From UBA6382 sp963617965 (GTDB lineage: Bacteria; Bacteroidota; Bacteroidia; Bacteroidales; Bacteroidaceae): DNA of 60,813 nt. The notes under the pieces were generated by a model. It worked only from the letters and a program-made list of their open reading frames with translations, did not search any database and had not been told where the DNA came from. The stretch spans positions 1-60,813 of the forward strand of contig CAVEQO010000012.1 in the NCBI GenBank assembly GCA_963617965.1, written 5' to 3'. Positions 25,011-32,938 of this stretch are shown piece by piece (positions within the stretch are counted from its first letter, which is position 1; each line of letters starts with the position of its first letter). A program made the position numbers and the translations under genes.

Positions 25011-26932
25011 AAAGGGCGGCGCTTGTTGTGGCACTTCTGGCTTTGGCAGTGAGTGCCGGCTCACAGACCCTCAATGTGGTGGTGGGCAGCGTGACATATT
25101 CTTTTCCCGGCAGTCAGACGGGCGGTATGAAATTCAGCGAGTCCTCGCTGTTGACCGTCATGGGCAAGACCTTTGACCTGAATGATGTGACCAGAATGTA
25201 CGTTGACTACAGCGATGTGACCGACAATACCGTAGCGGTGAGTTACACTGATGACGGGGCAACCGTAGTGGTGGCAGGCAACGTGGCGGGATATGTAGTT
25301 CCCGTGGTTAATGACGCCCATGTTGCAGTTACCCAAAGCGATGAGGTCAGCGATGAAACCTGCGGTGAGATAACGTATTGCCTTTCCGGCAGTTCCTCTG
25401 ATGGTGAATTTACGCTGAGCGGCTCTTATAAGGCTTCGGTGGAACTCGGAGGTCTGACGCTGGTCAATCCGTCGGGTGCTCCTCTCAATTTCCAGGACGG
25501 CAAGCGCATTGCCCTGACAGTGAAGAAAGGCACCGAAAACAGTCTGACAGACTCTGAGTCGGGCAGCCAGAAAGGTTGTGTGGTATGCAAGGGGCACCTT
25601 GAACTCAAGGGTAAGGGCGTGCTCAATATATATGGCAAATCCGCTCACGGCATCCACTCCAAGGAATACGTGGAGATGAAAAACTGTACGGTCAACATCC
25701 TGTCGGCCGTGGGCGATGGAATAAACTGCAACCAGTATTTCTTGCTGGAGAGCGGAGAGCTCAACGTGTCTGGGGTTGGCGACGACGGCATACAGGTGTC
25801 CTACAAGGATGACACAGACCGTGAAGAAGAAGATACCGGTTCTTTGACCGTTGCCGGCGGAAGCCTTGATATTGCAGTGACTGCCAGTGCCGCCAAGGGG
25901 CTTAAGTCAGATGGTTGCATGACGCTTTCCGGCGGCGAACTGGTCGTTACCGCCACGGGTGGCGGTCTGTGGGACTCCGATGAGTCCAAGACAAAGGCCT
26001 CAAGCTGTCTGAGTTCTGACGGTAAGATTCTGGTCTCAGGCGGAACGCAGACACTGACTGCCAGCGGAGCGGGCGGCAAGGGCATTAGCGGTTCAGACTC
26101 CCTCGTGGTCACTGGAGGCACGCTTGCCGCAAGTACTTCCGGCGGTATGTATGCCTACGTCAACGGCAGGGAATATTCCAATTACACCGGTAATACGGAC
26201 AATCTGTCAAGCAGCCAGAAGTCCTCGCCCAAGGGTATCAGGATAGAGGGCGTGGTGGAGATAAACGGCGGTGAAATCAGTGTCACCACGACCGGCAATG
26301 GCGCGGAGGGTATAGAGAGCAAGTCGACCCTGACGGTCAATGACGGCACCATAGTGGTCAACGCATACGATGACGCCATCAATTCTTCAAGCCATATGTA
26401 TATAACCGGGGGCGACATAACCGTGGTGGCATCAAACAACGATGGGCTTGACTCCAACGGCAATATGTATATCAGCGGCGGCGTTGTCAAGGCTTTCGGC
26501 ACGACAAGCCCGGAGTGCGGTATCGACGCCAACGAAGAAGATGGGTATACAGTGATATTTACCGGTGGCACATTGCTTGCCGTGGGCGGTGACAACTCGG
26601 TGCCAAGCACTTCTGAATCTACACAGCCATATGTGACAGGCTCCATGAGTGTCAGTGCAGGCACGGAAATAGCCTTGCTGAGCGGCAGCACACAACTTGC
26701 CTCGTTTACAGTGCCGTCCAACTATTCTTCAAGTCAGGGTGGAAACTCTGGCGGCCCTGGCGGCGGAGGCTTTGGTCCCGGCGGTGGTTCGTGGGGAGGT
26801 CGCGGTGGCAGCAGCTCGGTGCTGATATCGTGTGCCGGCATGTCATCGGGCAGCAGCTATACTATAAAGAGCGGCTCTTCTACAACTACGGCCACTGCGC
26901 AGCTCAAAGGTGGCAGTGGTGGCAGGTTCTGA
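25007..26932 (+). CDS. Exported carbohydrate-binding beta-helix protein (Cthe_2159-like)
   Basis: 641 residues with a signal peptide (MKRAALVVALLALAVSAGSQ). The body has many degenerate rungs such as LTVAGGSLDIAVTASAAKGL, MTLSGGELVVTATGG, MYITGGDITVVASNNDGLDS and MYISGGVVKAFGTT, the pattern of the Cthe_2159/PF14262 family. Those proteins are right-handed beta-helices that bind polysaccharides such as cellulose or pectin. A Gly-rich linker (around residues 575-605) precedes a short C-terminal domain. It is likely a surface or secreted glycan-binding protein. The ligand is unknown. It is co-translated with the preceding gene. Confidence 0.8.
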   Translation: MKRAALVVALLALAVSAGSQTLNVVVGSVTYSFPGSQTGGMKFSESSLLTVMGKTFDLNDVTRMYVDYSDVTDNTVAVSYTDDGATVVVAGNVAGYVVPVVNDAHVAVTQSDEVSDETCGEITYCLSGSSSDGEFTLSGSYKASVELGGLTLVNPSGAPLNFQDGKRIALTVKKGTENSLTDSESGSQKGCVVCKGHLELKGKGVLNIYGKSAHGIHSKEYVEMKNCTVNILSAVGDGINCNQYFLLESGELNVSGVGDDGIQVSYKDDTDREEEDTGSLTVAGGSLDIAVTASAAKGLKSDGCMTLSGGELVVTATGGGLWDSDESKTKASSCLSSDGKILVSGGTQTLTASGAGGKGISGSDSLVVTGGTLAASTSGGMYAYVNGREYSNYTGNTDNLSSSQKSSPKGIRIEGVVEINGGEISVTTTGNGAEGIESKSTLTVNDGTIVVNAYDDAINSSSHMYITGGDITVVASNNDGLDSNGNMYISGGVVKAFGTTSPECGIDANEEDGYTVIFTGGTLLAVGGDNSVPSTSESTQPYVTGSMSVSAGTEIALLSGSTQLASFTVPSNYSSSQGGNSGGPGGGGFGPGGGSWGGRGGSSSVLISCAGMSSGSSYTIKSGSSTTTATAQLKGGSGGRF

Positions 26933-27024
26933 CCCGCAGAATGGAATGCAGAGCGCATTCAATGGCTTTGGAAAACGGAAAAAGTGGTTAATGACATAAT
27001 GTTTTATTCGTAAATGTTGCATTG

Positions 27025-27082
27025 GAACGCCGGTCTGTCCTGTTGTCATACGTGCAGGGTGGATTCGGCGTTCTTTTGTTTT
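27025..27082 (+). terminator. Probable terminator after the beta-helix operon
   Basis: GAACGCCG (27025-27032) pairs with CGGCGTTC (27066-27073) with a large, partly paired loop, followed by TTTTGTTTTG. It lies about 90 nt after the stop at 26932. Confidence 0.45.
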
Positions 27083-27131
27083 GCGGGAGAAACGTCCTCA
27101 AACCTTAAAAAGAACGCTGGCATAAAACAAG

Positions 27132-28322
27132 ATGTGTTGTCGCTGTATGATGTGGAGAAAGATTTCCGTAGTCACGGGGCAAAAGAAAACGGAGTTGATA
27201 ACATATTCCGTGCTGTTCGCGATGTTGTTTGCAGCTCCAGTCCTTTCTGCCTGGGCAGAAACGGCAAGTCTGCGGATGGACAGGTTCAACTGGAACGGCA
27301 TATGCAAGGGCTGGCAGCTGTTGGCTGCGTTCTTTGCCGTGTTCTGTATCCACAATTTTCTCTTGGCTCCGCAGCTTGTCTATCACAACCGCAGGTGGAG
27401 GTACGGGCTTTCTTCAATGATATTGGTGGCGGTGTTCATTGTATTTATGATGAAGCAGACTGGTGTGCCGCCTCACCGTCATGACCGCCGTCCGCCTGAC
27501 ATTACCATGCCGGAAGACAGCCCCCGTCCTCTTCCTCCTCCCGGTGCTGAGCTTGGCGGGGATGCCCCTGTGCTGGTCTTTGGCGGAAAGACATCGGTGG
27601 CGTTAATCATTGTGTGTTTGCTGCTTGCGCTCAACACAGGAATAAAATACTATTTCAAATCCCTTGATGATCGCCGGAGGCTTGACTCTCTTGAGCGTGA
27701 CAATCTGAACACCAGGCTGGCGTATCTGAAATATCAGATTAACCCGCATTTTTTCATGAATACGCTCAACAATATTCATGCCATGGTACTGATAGATCCG
27801 GAGCAGGCCAATGGTATGATAGAGACGCTGTCCAACCTGATGCGCTATGTGCTGTATGATGCCGTTAGCCCATTGGCTCATTTGCAGAAAGAGGTGGGTT
27901 TTGTCGAGGATTTTGTGAGTCTTATGCGTGTGAGGTATACGGACAAGGTGAAAATTACTGTCAACCGACCCGCAGAATTGCCGGAAGTCCGTGTGCCGTC
28001 GCTGCTGTTTGCCACTTTCGTTGAAAATGCCTTCAAACACGGCGTGAGCTACGAGAGGGAGTCTTTTGTCGACATATCGTTTGCGGAAGAGGGTGACAGC
28101 ATATTGTTCAGGTGTACCAACAGCCTTGTTCCTGCCGGACAAAGCGACGGCAAGGGAGGCGTAGGGCTTGACAATGCCATAAAGAGGTTGCGGCTTATCT
28201 ACGGCGACAAATTCAATCTTGACATTTCCACAACAGACACGGCATACTGCGTGAGTCTCAGGCTGCCGGAGAATACAGTGACAGAAAAAACAGACAGACA
28301 TGATAAGATGCTTGGCAGTTGA
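27132..28322 (+). CDS. LytS-type sensor histidine kinase
   Basis: 396 residues. Membrane segments lie at about residues 22-40, 62-80, 93-107 and 154-170. After them come a coiled stretch and the His_kinase domain with LKYQINPHFFMNTLNNIHAM (phospho-acceptor His206) and an HATPase region FATFVENAFKHG and GKGGVGLDNAIKRL. A proline-rich loop (PPHRHDRRPPD to PRPLPPPG) lies between helices 3 and 4. It is the usual partner of a LytTR regulator, and the next gene (23-nt overlap) encodes one. The start could also be the ATGs at 27147 or 27150. Confidence 0.88.
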   Translation: MCCRCMMWRKISVVTGQKKTELITYSVLFAMLFAAPVLSAWAETASLRMDRFNWNGICKGWQLLAAFFAVFCIHNFLLAPQLVYHNRRWRYGLSSMILVAVFIVFMMKQTGVPPHRHDRRPPDITMPEDSPRPLPPPGAELGGDAPVLVFGGKTSVALIIVCLLLALNTGIKYYFKSLDDRRRLDSLERDNLNTRLAYLKYQINPHFFMNTLNNIHAMVLIDPEQANGMIETLSNLMRYVLYDAVSPLAHLQKEVGFVEDFVSLMRVRYTDKVKITVNRPAELPEVRVPSLLFATFVENAFKHGVSYERESFVDISFAEEGDSILFRCTNSLVPAGQSDGKGGVGLDNAIKRLRLIYGDKFNLDISTTDTAYCVSLRLPENTVTEKTDRHDKMLGS

Positions 28323-29022
28323 CGATGAGCCGTTGGCCCTGAAACAACTGGAATACTATCTTGGGAGTGTTCCGTTCTTTACCGTGGTGGCCTGCTGCCA
28401 CAGTGCCGCAGAGGCACTCAAGGTGATGGACAAAGAAGACATTGACGTGCTTTTCACGGACATACACATGCCAGATCTGAACGGATTGGAACTGGTCAAG
28501 TCGGTTGCCGTCCCGCCAATGGTTGTGTTTACCACGGCGCATCAGGAGTATGCTCTTGCCGGCTATGAGGTCAATGCCATAGGCTACCTGCTCAAGCCTT
28601 TCGGACAGAAAGAAGTTCTCGGGGTTGCGGAAAAGGTGAAACGCCAGTACGAACTGCTTCATGCCGACAGCGTGTCGCCTGTGGACGAAGACGATGCCGT
28701 TTTCTTGCGCGCGGAGTACAAGATTGCGCGCATTGTGGTAAGGGAGATTATCTACGTCGAGGGTTATGGAGAGTATCTGCGCATCCGGCTTGACAATCAC
28801 GAAAAGCCTTTTGTGGTATATCTCAGCATGAAGAAGATGGAGGAACGCCTGAGTTCCCGCGGATTCATGCGCATACACAAGTCATACATTATCAATCTGC
28901 GCCACATTTTTGAAGTACACAGAAATATGGTGCTACTTGACAGTGGGGCTGAAATCCCGATTGGTGAAAGCTACCGGGATTCTCTCCACAAGTACATTGC
29001 ATCAAAATTTCTGGGGAAATGA
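28300..29022 (+). CDS. LytTR family response regulator
   Basis: 240 residues: an N-terminal receiver domain (acidic pair in CLAVDDEP, phospho-acceptor Asp54 in FTDIHMPDLNG, Lys in GYLLKPF) and a C-terminal LytTR DNA-binding domain (ARIVVREIIYVEGYGEYLRI through RIHKSYIINLRHI). Its gene overlaps the kinase gene by 23 nt. Targets are unknown; neighbouring surface genes are candidates. The gene ends 6 nt before the convergent clostripain gene. Confidence 0.92.
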   Translation: MIRCLAVDDEPLALKQLEYYLGSVPFFTVVACCHSAAEALKVMDKEDIDVLFTDIHMPDLNGLELVKSVAVPPMVVFTTAHQEYALAGYEVNAIGYLLKPFGQKEVLGVAEKVKRQYELLHADSVSPVDEDDAVFLRAEYKIARIVVREIIYVEGYGEYLRIRLDNHEKPFVVYLSMKKMEERLSSRGFMRIHKSYIINLRHIFEVHRNMVLLDSGAEIPIGESYRDSLHKYIASKFLGK

Positions 29023-29028
29023 TGGCTT

Positions 29029-30360
29029 CTACCACCCCGTCTCGTTCCATCCGGCATCGGCGTACCACGAGGTGGAGTGGAAATTCTTGTTGAACGGAGA
29101 GTAGTACGGGGTATCAAACAGCGTGCGGGGAATGAACATGGAAACCCCGAGGATGTTTTCCTTGTCGTTGATAGTACATATATCCGGCACGTTGTTCACA
29201 TACGCCATGATGAATGACGACGAGGCATTGTGGACAATTACGCTTTTCTTCGCAGTCTGAAGCCATGTCTGGTAGTCGGAATCTGAAAGCAGGTTCTTCA
29301 TGGCACTGCCCATGTCGAAGTAGTCGGGCGCATTGGCTATTTGCGAAGATAGGTATGACGTGATTCCGTCAAGTGACGGGGTGGCCTTGCCTGCGAAAGT
29401 CTTGGCAATGAGAGGGGCTGTGGCCTGCGCCAGTTCTCTCAGTCCTGCTGTCTTGATGACGGAATTCACATTGCCGGTGTTTCCGTAGTATTTTTGCAGG
29501 CTGGCGTTGTCCACGGCATCGTAATAGTATTGGTTGGCAATGAGGGCGACATTGGCGTCATTGGCCGGATATGCGAAAAGTGCTTTTGGAATGAGGTTTT
29601 TGTAATAGCCGCCATAAGCCGACGTGGAGTTTGCACTGCCCACCACATAGTCTGTCACGTCCTTGAGCTCGTATGCCACCTCAATGCCCTGCATCAGGCA
29701 GGCGTCGAAGAAAATATAGTCAAGATGCACACCGCTTTTGGCGATGGCTTCTGCCATGTCGCTGATGTCCATCTGCACGCCAAGTCTGCCGGAGGCATCC
29801 CTGTCTGTGTCCATGTTCCCGCCGGGACCCACGTCAATGCCGAACGAGCGCAGGCCGAAACTGTTTGACTGCATGGTGTTGACAGTGTTGCTTGACAGGA
29901 GCCATCCGTTGCCGTGACTCCACAGCACAAGTCCGTAGCTTTCGGAGGGATATTTCTGGCTTATGACCGTGAGTACGCGGTATAGTGTGGCCGGGTCGGT
30001 GGAGTATGCATCGTCAGTCCATGTGAGGATTTTCTCTGTTATGGTGCGCTTGCCGTATTTGTAGATGCAGTAAAGGCGTGGCAGTTTGTCGTCATCTATA
30101 AAGAGGAAAACGTTGTCCAGCCCGTTGGACAGCCTGCTTGCCCCACTTGCTATCTCCGCCGAGTCAAGCCTTGCCGCAGTGACACTGCCTGTGCCGCTGC
30201 CCAGACTGTTTTGCGCAGCAAGGTATATCAGTACGGAACGCCGGTATGTCGTTCCCTCTCCCCGTTCCTGAATGGAATCGCTGCTGTCGTCGCCGCAGGA
30301 GTACAGTAGTGCGGTCGCAAACAGCATGAGTGGCAGAAAAACAAGATGCTTGATATTCAT
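29029..30360 (-). CDS. Clostripain-family (C11) cysteine protease lipoprotein
   Basis: 443 residues. It has a lipoprotein signal peptide with lipobox LLYSC (Cys22), so it is probably anchored to a membrane. The peptidase C11 catalytic pair is visible: His149 in LVLWSHGNGW and Cys221 in YIFFDACLMQG. The segment RSVLIYLAAQNSLGS is also typical. Family members cleave after basic residues and often mature by autocleavage. It is the last gene of a long minus-strand run, 34 nt after the AmpG-like transporter gene. The physiological substrate is unknown. Confidence 0.88.
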   Translation of the reverse strand: MNIKHLVFLPLMLFATALLYSCGDDSSDSIQERGEGTTYRRSVLIYLAAQNSLGSGTGSVTAARLDSAEIASGASRLSNGLDNVFLFIDDDKLPRLYCIYKYGKRTITEKILTWTDDAYSTDPATLYRVLTVISQKYPSESYGLVLWSHGNGWLLSSNTVNTMQSNSFGLRSFGIDVGPGGNMDTDRDASGRLGVQMDISDMAEAIAKSGVHLDYIFFDACLMQGIEVAYELKDVTDYVVGSANSTSAYGGYYKNLIPKALFAYPANDANVALIANQYYYDAVDNASLQKYYGNTGNVNSVIKTAGLRELAQATAPLIAKTFAGKATPSLDGITSYLSSQIANAPDYFDMGSAMKNLLSDSDYQTWLQTAKKSVIVHNASSSFIMAYVNNVPDICTINDKENILGVSMFIPRTLFDTPYYSPFNKNFHSTSWYADAGWNETGW

Positions 30361-30394
30361 GGTGGTTGTCCTTGTGTGTAGGTAATTGTACCTC

Positions 30395-31681
30395 TTATAC
30401 TGAGGCCTTTATGCCGAATTTTGGGTCTATCTTGATGAATGCGGAAACAGCGAAAGTGATCAGGGTGCATACCGTCACGAGCATGAAGAATGGCGTGTAG
30501 CCCAGATATTCCTGTAGCTTGCCGGCGAACATTCCAGGCAACATCATGCTCAGTGCCATGAATCCGGTGCAGATGGCGTAGTGTGACGTTTTGTTCCTGC
30601 CTTGGCAGAAGTAGAGCATAAAGAGCATGTAGGCCGTAAAGCCGAAGCCGTAGCCGAACTGTTCGATGCAGATGGCAGTCGATACTGTCCAGATGTCCTG
30701 TGTCGGGCAGAAACTTAGAATCACGTATACAATGTCTGGCAGGGATATGGCCCACACCATGGGCCACAGCCATTTCTTGAGGCCTCCGCGCGAGGCGCAT
30801 ACGCCGCCGAGTATGCCGCCCAGCGTAAGACCTATGACCCCTACCGTTCCCTGTGCCACACCCACAGCCTCGGTAGACAGGGCTAAACCGCCCGCCTCTG
30901 TGGAATCAACGAGAAACAGGGGTGCAATCTTGACCAGCAGGGCTTCCGGGAAGCGGTAAAGCAACATGAATGCTATGGCCGTCCAGACTTCCTTGCGGGC
31001 GAAGAAATCGCGGAAAGTGACGGCAAAGTCGAGAAAAACGTTCCGCCTTGCGGAAGTGGCGGGACTGTCTTCGGCCTTTGGCAGAAATATGGCATGATAT
31101 ACGAACAGTGCCGCAAACAGGACTGCCACGGCTGCCATGGTGAGGGACCACGCCTGTGTGGTGTTGCCGGTGGAGGTCTCAAGCATGCCTGCCATAATAA
31201 GCGTAAGTCCCTGCCCGGCTATCATGGAGATGCGGTAGAACGTGGAACGTATGCCCACAAACAGGGACTGTCTGTTGGTGTCAAGCCCTATCATGTAGAA
31301 CCCGTCGGCGGCGATGTCGTGGGTGGCACTGCTGAACGCCATGAGCCAGAACAGAGCCAGCGTATACTGCACAAAATGTGGAGCCTGTATGGTCAGTGCC
31401 ACACCTGCCAGTGTGACACCCACCGCAAATTCCATGCTCACTATCCACCACCGCTTGGTCTTGAACATGTCGACAATGGGACTCCATAGCGGTTTGATGA
31501 CCCACGGCAGGTAGAGCCAACTGGTATAGAACGCGATGTCTTCGTTGCTGAGCCCCAACCGTTTGTACATGATTACCGATATGCTCATTACCATAATGTA
31601 GGGAATGCCTTCTGCAAAATACAGGGAGGGAACCCATGTCCATGGGGTGTCTTTTTTTAGGGGAGCTTTTTTGGAGTCCAT
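30395..31681 (-). CDS. MFS transporter, AmpG-like (PAT family)
   Basis: 428 residues, about twelve transmembrane helices. The N-terminus WTWVPSLYFAEGIPYIMVM and the LYLPWVIKPLWSPIVD loop are typical of the AmpG/peptide-acetyl-CoA transporter branch of the major facilitator superfamily. AmpG imports muropeptides for cell-wall recycling. A SpoIID-family gene lies directly upstream, so a role in peptidoglycan turnover is reasonable, but the substrate is inferred. Confidence 0.82.
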   Translation of the reverse strand: MDSKKAPLKKDTPWTWVPSLYFAEGIPYIMVMSISVIMYKRLGLSNEDIAFYTSWLYLPWVIKPLWSPIVDMFKTKRWWIVSMEFAVGVTLAGVALTIQAPHFVQYTLALFWLMAFSSATHDIAADGFYMIGLDTNRQSLFVGIRSTFYRISMIAGQGLTLIMAGMLETSTGNTTQAWSLTMAAVAVLFAALFVYHAIFLPKAEDSPATSARRNVFLDFAVTFRDFFARKEVWTAIAFMLLYRFPEALLVKIAPLFLVDSTEAGGLALSTEAVGVAQGTVGVIGLTLGGILGGVCASRGGLKKWLWPMVWAISLPDIVYVILSFCPTQDIWTVSTAICIEQFGYGFGFTAYMLFMLYFCQGRNKTSHYAICTGFMALSMMLPGMFAGKLQEYLGYTPFFMLVTVCTLITFAVSAFIKIDPKFGIKASV

Positions 31682-31729
31682 TGTTTTTCTTTTGGTATTT
31701 CCGGTCTGTAACGCTGTCGCCAGGCGTTT

Positions 31730-32938
31730 TTATTCCAGATATGTGTCCAGTGTGGTTCCCGGATAGTAGTGTTGTAGTATTTGTGTGTAGGTGTAGCCCT
31801 CGTTTGCCATTACCGCGGCTCCGATTTGGCATAGTCCCACTCCGTGTCCCCAGCCTTTGCCGTGGAGTACAAACCGTTGCGGAATGCCATTGCTGTCAGT
31901 TCCCTCCGCTTCTACAGTGAATGCCGAACTGTACAGGTGGCTCTCGCTGAGAGCTGAGCGTATGGTCAGCTCCTTGCCTATGACGAGGCTGCCGTCAGTG
32001 CCTTTGATCAGCAACTGGCTGATACGGCCGCTCTTGCCTGTCCTGACAGGTGTCAGAGCCTGTATCTGCCCGAAATTGCGCATGAGTTTCTTTTTCAGCA
32101 GCCGCTGTAGCTGTTGCTGGGTCAGGATCACTGTCCAGCGGTAGAAGTCGGCGGTTTCAAGGTCATAGCTGTTGAGCACTTGCGACAGGATAGCCCTGTT
32201 GTCGGTATTGCAGAACACGTGGCCGTCTTTTGGGTCTGTGTCGGCCACAGGTTGCAGATATGGCAGCTGCACGTCTTCCCAACAGGTGGAGAAATCCTCC
32301 GTGGTGTCTCCGCAGCACTTTGAGAAACGGCAGTCGCATACTTCGCCTTGGTATGTAAGGACTTGGCGGGCCGTGAGGCTGACGGCAAGAGCAGCCTTGG
32401 GGTTTGTGATGCGCGTGATTCCCTGATAGCGTTGGCAGTGGTCGTCAGCGCAGACATCATAGAGGGCGTGGTCATGGCGGTCAAACCATTTTATGTAGGT
32501 GCCGGTGTCGTCTGTGGCGGGCTGTGGCTCTGTACAGGGTTCTTTCATGCGGTTGTGCTTTTGCCTTATTGCCCACGAACGGCTTATCACGGCGGCCGCC
32601 TTGAGAAATTCGATGTGGGCGGAGGGTTTCATCTCGCTGCTGATGACCGAAACGAGATAGTCTTCCAGAGGCAGGACATTTACGGCAGTGAGGTTGTCTC
32701 CTTCTCTTATTATGCTGAGAGAGCCGCGGAAGGTCTGGCGTTCCTGGCGTTGCCAGTGGTAGCCTATGCCGATCACGACATCATGCAGGGTGAAGGTTGC
32801 GTCAGCCGAGACAGGCACGATTTCCGTCGGGGTGCAGACTGTTACAGTACTGTCTTCGAGCCGTTGGCCGTTGGCCGTCCATGCACCGTTGAAGTCTACG
32901 CATATTGTCGGTGCGGAAAGTATTCCTACGCTAATCAT
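31730..32938 (-). CDS. SpoIID/LytB domain protein
   Basis: 402 residues. The SpoIID domain is marked by LPLEDYLVSVISSEMKPSA, AAAVISRSWAI and the end motif GKGWGHGVGLCQIGAAVMA with QILQHYYPGT. SpoIID proteins are lytic transglycosylases or amidase enhancers acting on denuded peptidoglycan. No signal peptide is obvious. The ATG at 32938 overlaps the stop of the upstream gene by 8 nt, so translation is coupled. The long upstream open frame is a shadow of that gene. Confidence 0.85.
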   Translation of the reverse strand: MISVGILSAPTICVDFNGAWTANGQRLEDSTVTVCTPTEIVPVSADATFTLHDVVIGIGYHWQRQERQTFRGSLSIIREGDNLTAVNVLPLEDYLVSVISSEMKPSAHIEFLKAAAVISRSWAIRQKHNRMKEPCTEPQPATDDTGTYIKWFDRHDHALYDVCADDHCQRYQGITRITNPKAALAVSLTARQVLTYQGEVCDCRFSKCCGDTTEDFSTCWEDVQLPYLQPVADTDPKDGHVFCNTDNRAILSQVLNSYDLETADFYRWTVILTQQQLQRLLKKKLMRNFGQIQALTPVRTGKSGRISQLLIKGTDGSLVIGKELTIRSALSESHLYSSAFTVEAEGTDSNGIPQRFVLHGKGWGHGVGLCQIGAAVMANEGYTYTQILQHYYPGTTLDTYLE

